A DNA stretch of 30,824 nt from JBGSWL01 sp041752455 (GCA_041752455.1 JBGSWL010000095.1:1-30824), one strand, 5' to 3'. Counted from the first letter of the stretch, positions 7,775-17,033 are shown. A program made the numbers and translations. The notes: generated from the letters alone by a model not told the origin.

Positions 7775-8818
7775 TCACATCGGGATCGGATAGCGGCGAT
7801 GGACCGCCTCGATCTCTTCCAGAACCCCAGTCGGCAAGACCAGATCCTTGGCGCCGATGCAAGTCTTCAGCTGCTCCATAGATGTAGCGCCGATGATCAC
7901 GCTGGTGACCAGAGGCCGTTGCAGCGTCCAGGCGAGCGCCATCTGCGATGGGTCGAGACTGTGGCGGTCGGCGATGCCGAAATAGGCCTCCAGCACCGGT
8001 TCAGCACCATCGTTGATGCGCCCACCGAGATTGGGATGGATCGTACGGCGCGAGCCCGCAGGAATGACGCCGCTTCGGTACTTGCCGGTCAACCAACCGG
8101 CGGCAAGCGAGGAATAGGTCAGGAGCGAGACCTGTTCGTGGTAACAGGCTTCTGCCAGATCGGTGTCGAACTTGCGGTCCAACAGCGAGTATTCGTTCTG
8201 GATCGAGGCTATGCGCGGCAGGCCGCGCGCCTCGGCAATCCGCGCATATTGCGCCACGCCCCAGGCTGTCTCGTTGGAGACGCCGACATGCAGAACCTTG
8301 CCCTCGTCCACCAGCCGGCCAAGTTCCTCGAGCGCCGCTTCGATGTCGGCAAGCGCCCGTGCCGTATCCTGCTTCCATGGCTGGTAAGTCCAATTCTGGC
8401 GAAAGCAGTAGGAACCACGGTTCGGCCAGTGCAACTGATAGAGATCGATCCGGTCCGTCTTCAGCCGTTTCAGGGAAGCCTCGCACGACCGGCGGATTTT
8501 CTCCGCAGACAGCGGGTCGCCATGCGGCGCGGGAAATCCGCCTGAGCCAAGCACCTTGGTGGCAAGGATCACCGCATCGCGCCGGCCTGACGCCGCAAAC
8601 CATGTGCCGATGATCGCCTCGGTGCCGCCGATCGTTTCGGGTGAAAACGGCGTCGTCGGATACATTTCGGCGGTATCGAAAAAGTTGACCCCTTCGCCGA
8701 CCGCATAGTCCATCTGGGCATGGCCTTCGGCTTCGCTGTTCTGCGACCCCCAGGTCATCGTTCCAAGGCAGATTTCGGAAACGTTCAGGCCGGTGCGGCC
8801 GAGCGGGCGGTATTGCAT
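7775..8818 (-). CDS. Aldo/keto reductase, Tas/YajO-like
   Basis: A 347-residue NADPH-dependent oxidoreductase with a (beta/alpha)8 barrel. It starts MQYRPLGRTGLNVSEICLGT, the standard entry of this family. The catalytic tetrad is visible: Asp48 and Tyr53 (NFFDTAEMYP), Lys88 (ILATKV) and His130 (DLYQLHWPNR). The insertion PTTPFSPETIGGTEAIIGTW and the RQNWTYQPWKQDT segment resemble the E. coli Tas subgroup. The C-terminal VTSVIIGATSMEQLK region is the cofactor-binding end. It converges on the thioesterase gene (18 bases between stops) and diverges from the P450 gene across 214 bases with no other gene. The physiological substrate cannot be read from sequence. Confidence 0.93.
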   Translation of the reverse strand: MQYRPLGRTGLNVSEICLGTMTWGSQNSEAEGHAQMDYAVGEGVNFFDTAEMYPTTPFSPETIGGTEAIIGTWFAASGRRDAVILATKVLGSGGFPAPHGDPLSAEKIRRSCEASLKRLKTDRIDLYQLHWPNRGSYCFRQNWTYQPWKQDTARALADIEAALEELGRLVDEGKVLHVGVSNETAWGVAQYARIAEARGLPRIASIQNEYSLLDRKFDTDLAEACYHEQVSLLTYSSLAAGWLTGKYRSGVIPAGSRRTIHPNLGGRINDGAEPVLEAYFGIADRHSLDPSQMALAWTLQRPLVTSVIIGATSMEQLKTCIGAKDLVLPTGVLEEIEAVHRRYPIPM

Positions 8819-9032
8819 GATGGGTGTTCCGTGGCTGGTCGGCGGGCGGGATGCTGCAGCGCACGGTAGGGCGAAGGCCGGGATGACTCAAGGCTTCGGT
8901 CGCCGCAAAAGCGCGCGTCGTTGCCCGTGAAGCGGTTGGCCGCGCAAGGAATATACTGTCGCGCTCGCTGCGGAATGAAGGTGGTCGAAATCGCCACCAT
9001 GGTGTTCTATCTCAGGGATCGAGAGGTGCATC

Positions 9033-10418
9033 ATGGATACACGCCCCGCAGATTTCGTTCCGCCGCATCCGGTGCCGCGAAACCGCCCGCCATCCGGTCT
9101 GGAAACCATGCGCACAGTCATGCGCAATCCGCTCGAACTATGGGGCGAACCGTCCTATTCCCAATCGCATATTTCCGCACAGTTCCTTGGCCAGACGACC
9201 CTGATCGTCAACCATGCGGAGCTGATCCGGCACGTGCTGGTCGACAACCAGAAGAACTACCGCATGGCGCGCGTGCGCCAGTTGATCCTTCGCCCGATCC
9301 TGCGTGATGGCCTCCTGACCGCCGAAGACGATGTCTGGAAGCGCTCGCGCAAGGCGATGGCGCCGGTTTTCACACCGCGCCACATCCAGGGCTTTGCCGA
9401 CATGATGAAGGCCAGCGTCGAGACATTTCTTGAGCGCTACCACGAAAAGCCGGGCGTGCACGACATCGCGCACGACATGACGGATCTGACCTATCAGGTT
9501 CTCGCACAAACCCTTTTCTCCAATGACATCGAGACCGGCGGCATGGACTTTGCCGAGGATGTGGACCGGCTGTTGTCGACCATGGGTCAGGTCGATCCGC
9601 TTGACCTGATCGGCGCGCCCGAATGGCTGCCACGGCTCCGGCGCATGCGCGGCCGCCCCGTGATGGCGCGGTTCCGCGACATGGTGCGCAAAACCATGGA
9701 CAAGCGCCGCAAGACGCTCGCGGACCATCCCGCCGAGACCAAAAACGATTTCCTCACCCTGCTGCTCAACGCTGAAGGCCCCGACGGCCTCACCGCCGAC
9801 GAGATCGAGGACAACCTGATCACGTTCATTGGCGCAGGCCATGAGACAACCGCCCGCGCCCTTGGCTGGACACTCTATTGCTTGGCCAATGCACCCCATG
9901 AACGGGCGCTGGTCGAAGACGAGATCGCCACGGTTCTGTCCCACAATCCGCCAGCGGTCGACTGGCTGGACCTGATGCCGAAAACCCGCGCTGCATTCGA
10001 AGAGGCAATGCGGCTTTACCCGCCAGCCCCGTCAATCAACCGGTATGCGGTCGAAGACGACACCTTCACCTTCCGCGACGGGTCGACGCTCAAGATTGAA
10101 AAAGACACGACGGTCATCGTCATGCCATGGGTGCTGCATCGCCATCGCCAGTTTTGGGAGGCGCCGAACGCTTTCCGTCCGTCGCGGTTCTGGCCGGAAA
10201 ACCGAGATGCGATCGACCGCTACCAGTATCTGCCGTTTGGCGCCGGTCCGCGCATCTGCATCGGCGCAACCTTTGCCCTGCAGGAGGCGGTGATTGCGCT
10301 GGCGCTGCTGCTGAACACGTTCCGTTTCGACCCGACACCGGGTCTTGCGCCTTGGCCGGTGCAAAAACTGACGGTTCAGGCGCAGAACGGGCTTCCGATG
10401 CGGGTGTCGAAGCGCTAG
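9033..10418 (+). CDS. Cytochrome P450
   Basis: A 461-residue soluble haem-thiolate monooxygenase with no N-terminal membrane anchor. Motifs in order: C-helix WKRSR (102-106), I-helix AGHETT (268-273, with the oxygen-activating acid/threonine), ExxR at 324-327 (EAMR), the PERF-like FRPSRFWPE near 381-389, and the haem loop FGAGPRICIG with the ligand Cys409. The AGHETT-type helix and the FGxGPRxCxG loop resemble self-sufficient/CYP102-like and rhizobial P450s that take hydrophobic substrates. A good GAGAGG ribosome site sits 6 bases before the ATG. No ferredoxin or ferredoxin reductase gene is nearby, so electron partners must come from elsewhere. A HyuA-type gene follows after 37 bases on the same strand. 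Confidence 0.95.
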   Translation: MDTRPADFVPPHPVPRNRPPSGLETMRTVMRNPLELWGEPSYSQSHISAQFLGQTTLIVNHAELIRHVLVDNQKNYRMARVRQLILRPILRDGLLTAEDDVWKRSRKAMAPVFTPRHIQGFADMMKASVETFLERYHEKPGVHDIAHDMTDLTYQVLAQTLFSNDIETGGMDFAEDVDRLLSTMGQVDPLDLIGAPEWLPRLRRMRGRPVMARFRDMVRKTMDKRRKTLADHPAETKNDFLTLLLNAEGPDGLTADEIEDNLITFIGAGHETTARALGWTLYCLANAPHERALVEDEIATVLSHNPPAVDWLDLMPKTRAAFEEAMRLYPPAPSINRYAVEDDTFTFRDGSTLKIEKDTTVIVMPWVLHRHRQFWEAPNAFRPSRFWPENRDAIDRYQYLPFGAGPRICIGATFALQEAVIALALLLNTFRFDPTPGLAPWPVQKLTVQAQNGLPMRVSKR

Positions 10419-10455
10419 CAACGCAAACCTTCTCAAAGGACAGCGCTTTACCCGC

Positions 10456-12468
10456 ATGACCCATTCCCTCGGCATCGATACCGGTGGCACCTATACCGAT
10501 GCCGTCATTTTTGCGCGCGACACCAGGCGGATCGTCGCGTCAGCCAAGGCGCTGACGACCCGCCACGATCTGGCAGTGGGGATCGGCAGCGCAGCGCGTG
10601 CAGCGCTTGAGGCCGCGGGTATTGCCGCCGGGGATATCGCCCTCGTCTCGGTGTCCACGACCCTTGCGACCAATGCGCTGGTCGAGGGGCAGGGCACACG
10701 GGCAGGTCTCGTGATGATCGGGTTCTCGGATGCCGATCTGGACCGGGCCGGCCTTCGTGCCGCGCTCGGCACCGATCCGGTCTTGTTCCTTGACGGCGGT
10801 CATGATGTGCACGGGCGGCCACGGCCATTTGCGCCGGAGGCAGCGCTTTCCGCGCTGCAGGAAATGGCGGGCACCGTGCAGGCCTTTGCGGTTGCAGGCT
10901 ATTTTGCCGTGCGCAATCCCGCCCATGAAATCGCCGTGCGCGACATGCTGCGCGCAACAACCGGCCTGCCGGTCACCTGCAGCCATGAACTTTCGGCAAA
11001 ACTTGATGGCCCGCGCCGCGCGCTGACGACACTTCTGAACGCCCGCCTGATTGCCATGATCGAGCGGCTGCTGGATGGCGTTGAGCGGGTGCTGACCGAT
11101 TGCGGCATCGATGCACCCCTGATGGTGGTGCGTGGCGACGGGTCGCTGGCCAGCGCCTCGTTTGCGCGCCTGCGCCCGATCGAAACGATTCTCTCGGGAC
11201 CGGCAGCAAGCCTTGTTGGTGCGCGGTTCCTGACCGGCCTCGATGACGCGATCGTCTCCGATATCGGCGGGACGACGACGGACATTGCCGTTCTTGATGG
11301 CGGGCTGCCGCTGATCGATCCACAGGGCGCAACCGTCGGCGGCTACCGGACCATGGTCGATGCGGTGGCAATGCGCACATTCGGCCTCGGCGGCGATTCT
11401 GAAGTTCGCCTGGATGAGGGCGCGCTGGATCCCTCGATCCGGCTTGGGCCGCGCCGTGCGGTGCCCGTGGCGTTGGCTGCAGTTCTCGACCGCGACGCGG
11501 TGCATGCCGCCTTGCAGCGCCAGCAAAAGGCTTTGCACCCCGGCCGCCACGACGGGCGTTTTGCCCTGTCGACCGGTTTGCCGGACCATTTTGCAGCCGG
11601 ACTGAGCCGCTCGGAAGCCGATCTTCTGGCGCGCCTGACAACCAGGCCGCAACCGCTCGATACCTTGCTCAAGGGACAGGCGGAGGTCGCAACGCTGGAT
11701 CGCCTCACCGCGCGCGGACTGGCGCTGATTGCCGCTGTCACACCATCCGATGCGCTGCATGCGCTTGGCCGGTTTTCCCATTGGGATGGGCCAGCCGCGA
11801 ACCTTGCGCTCGGCCTGATGGCGCGAAAGCGCGATGGCGCCGGACGGGCGCTTGCCGCAGACGCTGGAACGATCGCCGCGCGGATTGTCGCAACGCTGGA
11901 AACGGCCTCGGCGCGCGCACTCCTGGAAACGGCATTGTGCCATGACGGTCTTGATGGCGTGACCCTTGCCGGTTCGGTTCTGATGACCCGCGCCGTCGCA
12001 GGGGAAACCGGTATCGCGCGCGTCGCAGTGTCACTCGACCGGTCACTCGTCGGCCTTGGTGCCGGAGCAGCCACGATCTACCCGGCTGTCGGCAAGAAGC
12101 TTGCCACCGCGACCGTTGTTCCGGAACATGCCGGCGTCGCCAATGCGGTTGGCGCCGTGGTCGGCGAAGTGCGCGTCGTTGCGACCTGCGAAGTTTTGGC
12201 GCTGCCGGGCGGACGGTTCGAAGTCACCGGTGCCACCGCTGACGGCCAACCAGCCACCTATCTCGACGAGGCAGAAGCGATGGAAGCGGCGCGCACATCA
12301 GCCGAGGCGAATGCCCTGTCGCGCGCGGCAGAGGCTGGCGCCGAAGGCGCTACTGTTCATCTGAGTGAAGACGTACGCGCCGTCATGCTGGACGACCAGC
12401 GCGTCTTCGTCGGTGCGACAGTGACCGCAGCAGCCTCCGGTGCGCCGCGGTTTGGCCGCGCCATTTGA
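10456..12468 (+). CDS. HyuA-type hydantoinase/oxoprolinase family protein
   Basis: A 670-residue protein of the ATP-dependent hydantoinase A / 5-oxoprolinase group. The N-terminus LGIDTGGTYTDAVIF is the sugar-kinase-like phosphate-binding start of the family; VSTTLATNALVEGQGTR, LSGPAASLVGARF and DIGGTTTDIAVLDGG (the second phosphate loop of the actin-like fold) follow at ~60, ~240 and ~272. The C-terminal ~150 residues fit the usual tail. Classical enzymes pair this with a HyuB subunit, and none is present next to it, so it may act alone or with a distant partner; the substrate (hydantoin, oxoproline or another lactam/ketone) is unknown. It probably shares a transcript with the P450 gene (37-base gap). 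An AAGGA ribosome site is present but unusually distant (~15 bases). Confidence 0.85.
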   Translation: MTHSLGIDTGGTYTDAVIFARDTRRIVASAKALTTRHDLAVGIGSAARAALEAAGIAAGDIALVSVSTTLATNALVEGQGTRAGLVMIGFSDADLDRAGLRAALGTDPVLFLDGGHDVHGRPRPFAPEAALSALQEMAGTVQAFAVAGYFAVRNPAHEIAVRDMLRATTGLPVTCSHELSAKLDGPRRALTTLLNARLIAMIERLLDGVERVLTDCGIDAPLMVVRGDGSLASASFARLRPIETILSGPAASLVGARFLTGLDDAIVSDIGGTTTDIAVLDGGLPLIDPQGATVGGYRTMVDAVAMRTFGLGGDSEVRLDEGALDPSIRLGPRRAVPVALAAVLDRDAVHAALQRQQKALHPGRHDGRFALSTGLPDHFAAGLSRSEADLLARLTTRPQPLDTLLKGQAEVATLDRLTARGLALIAAVTPSDALHALGRFSHWDGPAANLALGLMARKRDGAGRALAADAGTIAARIVATLETASARALLETALCHDGLDGVTLAGSVLMTRAVAGETGIARVAVSLDRSLVGLGAGAATIYPAVGKKLATATVVPEHAGVANAVGAVVGEVRVVATCEVLALPGGRFEVTGATADGQPATYLDEAEAMEAARTSAEANALSRAAEAGAEGATVHLSEDVRAVMLDDQRVFVGATVTAAASGAPRFGRAI

Positions 12469-12562
12469 TCCTTGGCGGAACAGATGTTTCGCACTTTTGC
12501 CGAATTGACAGGCCAACCATCGCGTCCCAAACCGGGCCAATGCTCGATTGGAGGACACAATC

Positions 12563-14713
12563 ATGACCGAACGCGTCGACCGCAATGGCCTTCAGGTGGA
12601 GGCAGGTCTTGCCGCCTTTGTCGAAACGCAGGCGATTCCCGGCACCGGGGTTGATCCTGCGCAGTTCTGGTCCGCGTTTTCGGCAGCCGTGCATGAACTG
12701 GCCCCGGACAACCGTGCGCTGTTGCAAAAGCGCGACGATCTGCAGGCGCAGATTGATGCCTGGCACCGTCAAAACGGCGCGCCGTCGGATATGGAAGCCT
12801 ACAAGGCCTTCCTGACCTCGATCGGCTACATTGTCCCGGAGGGCCCGGCCTTTGCTGTGGAAACCGGGAATGTGGATGCCGAGATCGCCTCGGTCGCCGG
12901 TCCGCAGCTGGTCGTGCCGATCATGAATGCGCGCTTTGCGCTGAACGCCGCCAATGCGCGCTGGGGTTCGCTCTATGATGCCCTGTATGGCACCGATGCG
13001 CTCGGCGACTTGCCCGTGGGCAAGGCTTACGACACCGGACGCGGCGCGCGGGTCATCGCCTGGGCCAAACAGTTTCTCGATCATTCGGTTCCTCTCGCCG
13101 CAGTTTCATGGGCCGATGTCACCGGTCTTGCGATCAAGGACGGCAAACTGATCTGCACCACGCCGTCTGGCGAAACCACGCTCGAAGATCCTGCACAATG
13201 CGTTGCCTACGGGCAGACAGACGGCGCGCTGAGCGATGTCATGCTGGTGCGAAACGGCATGCATGCCCGCATCATCATCGACGGGACACACATGATCGGC
13301 AGAACCGATCCCGCTGGCATTGCCGATGTGGTGCTGGAATCCGCGCTGACCGCGATCATGGACTGCGAGGATTCGGTGGCCGCCGTCGATGCCGAGGACA
13401 AGACGCTGGTCTATGCCAACTGGCTCGGCCTGATGAAGGGCGACCTCACCGAAACCTTCGACAAGGGCGGCAAGACGCTGACCCGCCGCCTCAATGGCGA
13501 TGTGGAAATGACCGCGATCGGCGGCACATTCACGCTGCCCGGCCGCGCCCTGATGCTGGTGCGAAACGTCGGCCACCTGATGACCAATCCGGCAATCCTG
13601 CTGGATGACGGGTCCGAGATCCCGGAAGGGATCATGGATGCCTTCATGACCGGCCTGATCGCTCTGCACGACATCGGCACCGGTGGACGCCGCGCCAATT
13701 CGCGCGCCGGTTCGATGTATGTGGTCAAGCCGAAGATGCACGGTCCCGAGGAAGTGGCGTTCGCCGTAACGATCTTTGATCGCGTCGAAGCCGCGCTTGG
13801 CATGGCGCCGAACACCATCAAGATGGGCATCATGGACGAGGAACGCCGCACGACGGTGAACCTCAAGGAATGCATTCGCGCTGCCAAAAAGCGCGTCGTG
13901 TTCATCAATACCGGCTTCCTCGATCGTACCGGCGACGAGATCCACACCTCGATGGAAGCCGGCCCGATGATCCGCAAGGGCGACATGAAGGGCGCGGCCT
14001 GGATCAAGGCCTACGAGGACTGGAACGTCGATACCGGCCTTGCCTGCGGCCTTTCCGGCCGGGCCCAGATCGGCAAGGGCATGTGGGCGATGCCGGATCT
14101 GATGAAGGCGATGCTCGAACAGAAGATTGCCCATCCGAAGGCCGGTGCCAACACCGCTTGGGTGCCATCGCCGACCGCCGCAACCCTGCATGCGACGCAC
14201 TATCACCAGATCGACGTCAAGGCGGTGCAGGCAGGCCTTGGAACCGGCCGCCGGGCAAAGCTCGATGATATCCTGTCGATCCCGGTCGCCACGCGGCCGA
14301 ACTGGACGCCTGAAGACATCCAGGCCGAGCTAGACAACAATGCGCAGGGCATTCTCGGCTACGTCGTTCGCTGGGTCGACCAGGGCGTCGGTTGTTCGAA
14401 GGTCCCTGACATCAACAATGTCGGCCTTATGGAAGATCGCGCCACGCTGCGGATTTCTTCGCAGCACATGGCCAACTGGTTGCACCACGGTGTCGTCACG
14501 CAAGACCAGATCGTCGAAGCCATGAAGAAGATGGCGCGCGTGGTCGATGGCCAGAACGCCGGGGATCCGATCTATAGCCCGATGGCGCCGGACTTCGACG
14601 GCATTGCCTTTCAGGCGGCGCTCGATCTGGTGCTGAAGGGCCGCGTGCAGCCTTCGGGCTACACCGAACCTGTGCTGCATGCCCGAAGACTGGAACTGAA
14701 GGCAGCCGGCTGA
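12563..14713 (+). CDS. glcB: Malate synthase G
   Basis: Condenses glyoxylate with acetyl-CoA to malate in the glyoxylate/glycolate route. It is 716 residues, close to the ~723 of E. coli GlcB and much longer than malate synthase A. The TIM-barrel core shows SALTAIMDCEDSVAAVDAED, GLMKGDLTETF, the RNVGHLMTNPAIL segment, GSMYVVKPKMHGPEEVAFA and the IKMGIMDEERRTTVNLKECI strand, all typical of form G, followed by the ACGLSGRAQIGKGMWAMPD and KAGANTAWVPSPTAATLHA regions. ATG 12563 is chosen over one five codons earlier because GGAGG lies 8 bases before it. Isocitrate lyase is not in the window, which fits a role in using glycolate-derived glyoxylate, although a distant aceA cannot be excluded. Confidence 0.97.
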   Translation: MTERVDRNGLQVEAGLAAFVETQAIPGTGVDPAQFWSAFSAAVHELAPDNRALLQKRDDLQAQIDAWHRQNGAPSDMEAYKAFLTSIGYIVPEGPAFAVETGNVDAEIASVAGPQLVVPIMNARFALNAANARWGSLYDALYGTDALGDLPVGKAYDTGRGARVIAWAKQFLDHSVPLAAVSWADVTGLAIKDGKLICTTPSGETTLEDPAQCVAYGQTDGALSDVMLVRNGMHARIIIDGTHMIGRTDPAGIADVVLESALTAIMDCEDSVAAVDAEDKTLVYANWLGLMKGDLTETFDKGGKTLTRRLNGDVEMTAIGGTFTLPGRALMLVRNVGHLMTNPAILLDDGSEIPEGIMDAFMTGLIALHDIGTGGRRANSRAGSMYVVKPKMHGPEEVAFAVTIFDRVEAALGMAPNTIKMGIMDEERRTTVNLKECIRAAKKRVVFINTGFLDRTGDEIHTSMEAGPMIRKGDMKGAAWIKAYEDWNVDTGLACGLSGRAQIGKGMWAMPDLMKAMLEQKIAHPKAGANTAWVPSPTAATLHATHYHQIDVKAVQAGLGTGRRAKLDDILSIPVATRPNWTPEDIQAELDNNAQGILGYVVRWVDQGVGCSKVPDINNVGLMEDRATLRISSQHMANWLHHGVVTQDQIVEAMKKMARVVDGQNAGDPIYSPMAPDFDGIAFQAALDLVLKGRVQPSGYTEPVLHARRLELKAAG

Positions 14714-14741
14714 ACCGGTAAATGAATCTGCCGCTTCGGAT

Positions 14742-14769
14742 TTGACAAGGTCGTACGCTTCTTTACGGA
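14742..14769 (+). promoter_or_regulatory. Possible promoter of the TetR-family gene
   Basis: TTGACA at 14742-14747, a 16-base spacer, then TACGGA at 14764-14769. The -35 is ideal and the -10 is poor. It is placed 37 bases before the TetR ATG, just upstream of a short palindrome that could be an operator. Confidence 0.28.
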
Positions 14770-14780
14770 TGGAGTTTTGC

Positions 14781-14791
14781 TTCGATTCGAA
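14781..14791. promoter_or_regulatory. Short palindrome, possible TetR-family operator
   Basis: TTCGATTCGAA is an 11-bp palindrome around a central T, 15 bases before the ATG of the TetR gene and just after a possible -10. TetR-family regulators often bind such sites in their own leader. It is short, so chance is a real alternative. Confidence 0.3.
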
Positions 14792-14805
14792 AAGTGGACC
14801 GTTCA

Positions 14806-15432
14806 ATGTCCGAACCCAGCTACAGCGAGCGCAGGCGCGCGGCGATCGAGGCGGCGGCCTACGAGGTTCTGGCCGAAAAGGGCTACAAGGCGGCATCCAT
14901 GCTGGAGATCGCCAAGCGGGCAGGCGCTTCCAACGAGACGCTCTACAAGTGGTACGGCAACAAGCAGGGATTGTTTCGTGCGCTCGTCGAAGCCAATGCG
15001 CGCGAAGCATCGCGCCGGTTGGATGCCTATCTCGACCACTCGGTCGGATCAGCGCTCGATACGTTGGAAGATGTCGGTGTGGCATTGCTGACGACGCTGA
15101 CCGGCGACCGCGCAGTCGCCCTCAACCGGGCCGCCGCCGGAGACGTTCATGATACCGGGTCGCTCGGTCCGGCACTCGCTACTTTTGGCCGCAAAGCGGT
15201 TATGATCCGGCTCGCGGCCCTGTTTCGCCACGCACGCGCACTTGGCGAGATCAACGTCCGCGATGCGGAAGAAGCGGCCGAAACCTGGCTTTCCCTTCTT
15301 GTCGGCGACCTTCAGATCCGCCGTGTGACCGGCGCTATCGGCCCACTCGAGACAGCGGCGGCCAAGACGCGGTCAGCCGAGGCACGGCGCGCCGTAGTTT
15401 CGCTTTACGGGCAATCGACGTCGCGCACGTAG
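14806..15432 (+). CDS. TetR/AcrR-family transcriptional regulator
   Basis: A 208-residue DNA-binding repressor-type protein. Residues ~10-58 form the TetR helix-turn-helix: AAYEVLAEKGYKAASMLEIA then KRAGASNETLYKWYGNKQGL, ending with FRALVE. The C-terminal half is helical (SALDTLEDVGVALLTTLTGD and RLAALFRHARALGEINVRDA) and resembles the AefR-like TetR C-terminal group; the ligand is unknown. ATG 14806 is preferred over the in-frame GTG at 14794. It follows malate synthase by 92 bases on the same strand with its own possible promoter. Its last 28 bases overlap the 3' end of an opposing small gene. Targets are unknown; the neighbouring glcB and the gene itself are the natural candidates. Confidence 0.9.
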   Translation: MSEPSYSERRRAAIEAAAYEVLAEKGYKAASMLEIAKRAGASNETLYKWYGNKQGLFRALVEANAREASRRLDAYLDHSVGSALDTLEDVGVALLTTLTGDRAVALNRAAAGDVHDTGSLGPALATFGRKAVMIRLAALFRHARALGEINVRDAEEAAETWLSLLVGDLQIRRVTGAIGPLETAAAKTRSAEARRAVVSLYGQSTSRT

Positions 15433-15725
15433 CGGGCTTTCACCCACCCATCGACGGTCGAGTTGCCGTTGTAGTGGGTCACAGGGCACCATCTCTGGCC
15501 CCAAGGCCGAGACGCCGGAATGCACGCGCTGCGGAGCGCGATGATGCCGTGGTTCACCGCATCCAACCGGTCAACGATCCGGCTGTTCGCCGATGCGCCG
15601 GCCCGCAGGTTCAAGACATCGCCGCGTGCGACGTTGACGACGCGAAGACATCCAGGGCCGGATGTGGCGCTGGCTTCGATACAAAAGGCAGCAAGCAGGA
15701 TGGTGGAGGCAAGGAGGCTTTTCAT
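15405..15725 (-). CDS. Small secreted SH3-domain (SH3b-like) protein
   Basis: A 106-residue exported protein. From ATG at 15725 it begins MKSLLASTILLAAFCIEASA, a clear signal peptide with an ASA-type cleavage site near residue 20. The mature part (LRVVNVARGDVLNLRAGASA, NSRIVDRLDAVNHG, GQRWCPV, GWVKARYVRD) has the 'VLNLRAGASANSRIV' signature of bacterial SH3b domains, with four cysteines that could form disulfides in the periplasm. GGGAG lies about 8 bases upstream, which supports this start over a longer frame. SH3b domains usually bind peptidoglycan or peptides; no enzymatic motif is present. The gene runs tail to tail with the TetR gene and overlaps it by 28 bases. Confidence 0.82.
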   Translation of the reverse strand: MKSLLASTILLAAFCIEASATSGPGCLRVVNVARGDVLNLRAGASANSRIVDRLDAVNHGIIALRSACIPASRPWGQRWCPVTHYNGNSTVDGWVKARYVRDVDCP

Positions 15726-15911
15726 GCGGATCACTCCCGTCGATTGACCAGAATGGAATTTACACGATCGAGACGACAATTTCATGCCGAGTTGTGGCAG
15801 GGTTCGCGGCAAGCAAATCCCGCTTGCGAGACTGTCGGCTCCGGTTTAGCGATGGCGCGACTTTGCGAAGGCGCCCGCCAAGAAGGACGCCCGCAGTTGG
15901 GACGAGGAAAC

Positions 15912-17033
15912 ATGACACTTCGCTACGGCGTGATCGGCTCAGGCATGATGGGGCAGGAGCACATCCGCAACATTGCCCTTGTTGAAGGCGCGACAGTTAC
16001 GGCCATAGCCGACACCGATGAAGGCATGCGCCATGCGGCGCTCGCCACCACGTCTCAGGCGGGCTTTTCCGGCGTGACCCCGTTCGCCGACTATCGCGAA
16101 CTGCTGTCGTCGGGGCTGGTCGACTGTCTGTTGATCGCAACGCCGAATGACACGCACTACCCTGTCATGCTTGATGCCTTGTCCGGTCCATGGCCGATCC
16201 TTCTCGAAAAGCCCGCTACGACAACGGCGGCAACATCGCGCGATCTTGAACGCCGGGCGTCGAAACGCCAGGCGCCGGTCTGGGTCGCCATGGAATACCG
16301 CTACATGCCGGCGATCCGCCGGGTCATCGAGCAGGCACAATCCGGCGCCGTCGGGCCGGTGCACATGGTCTCGATTGTCGAGCACCGGTTCCCGTTTTTG
16401 GTCAAGGTCGACAACTGGAACCGCTTTTCAGCCCGGTCTGGTGGCACGCTCGTTGAAAAGTGCTGCCACTTCTTCGATCTGATGCGGCTTTTGACCGGCG
16501 GCGAACCGACCCGCATCTATGCTTCGGGGGCGCAGGACGTGAACCATCGCGACGAGCACTACGAGGCGGGCGTTCCCGATATCATCGACAACGCCTTCGT
16601 CGTCGTTGATTTCAACAACGGCACCCGAGCGGCGCTGGACCTCTGCATGTTTGCCGAGGGGTCGTGGTGGCAGGAGCAGGTGTCAGTGACAGGCGTTACC
16701 GGCAAGCTGCAGGCCAATGTGCCCGGCCCGCCCCGTTTCTGGCGCGGTGACCTGCATCGTGCGTCCGAGTTCGTCTTTTCGCCACGGGCCGACAAGGCGC
16801 CGATGCGCGAGGAGTTGCACCTCGACGAGGCGATTGCTGCCGCGGGCGATCATCATGGCTCGACCTTTTATCAGCATCAGCGGTTTGCGCAGATGATACG
16901 CGAAGGCGGCAAGCCGGAGGTCACGCTGGCCGACGGCCGGGCCGCAGTGGAAATGGGCGAAGCAGCCGAACATTCGATACGCAGCGGGCAGGCCGTGACA
17001 TTTCCGGCGCAATTGGCAGAGGCAGCACAATGA
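15912..17033 (+). CDS. Gfo/Idh/MocA-family NAD(P)-dependent oxidoreductase
   Basis: A 373-residue sugar or polyol dehydrogenase-type protein. The Rossmann dinucleotide motif YGVIGSGMMGQEH (G9-x-G11-xx-G14) opens the protein, LLIATPNDTHYPVMLDA and ILLEKPATT (the catalytic-site EKP, 99-101) follow, and the C-terminal half carries the substrate-binding sheet with WVAMEYRYMPAIRRVIEQA, GGTLVEKCCHFFDLMRLLTG (His in the active-site helix) and DIIDNAFVVVDFNNGTRAAL. It starts at ATG 15912 behind GAGGAAA; the reading frame continues upstream without homology. Its stop overlaps the next gene's start (ATGA), so the two are translationally coupled. The substrate is unknown; inositol- or sugar-acid-type compounds are plausible. 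Confidence 0.92.
   Translation: MTLRYGVIGSGMMGQEHIRNIALVEGATVTAIADTDEGMRHAALATTSQAGFSGVTPFADYRELLSSGLVDCLLIATPNDTHYPVMLDALSGPWPILLEKPATTTAATSRDLERRASKRQAPVWVAMEYRYMPAIRRVIEQAQSGAVGPVHMVSIVEHRFPFLVKVDNWNRFSARSGGTLVEKCCHFFDLMRLLTGGEPTRIYASGAQDVNHRDEHYEAGVPDIIDNAFVVVDFNNGTRAALDLCMFAEGSWWQEQVSVTGVTGKLQANVPGPPRFWRGDLHRASEFVFSPRADKAPMREELHLDEAIAAAGDHHGSTFYQHQRFAQMIREGGKPEVTLADGRAAVEMGEAAEHSIRSGQAVTFPAQLAEAAQ

Noticed and set aside
10540..11943. Long minus-strand frame (467 codons) inside the HyuA-type gene
   Set aside because: A shadow frame: the plus strand carries the family motifs throughout, and the minus product is arginine-, glutamine- and histidine-rich without domain features.
12505..12533. 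TTGACA upstream of glcB as a promoter
   Set aside because: No acceptable -10 hexamer occurs at 16-18 bases; only the -35 resembles consensus.
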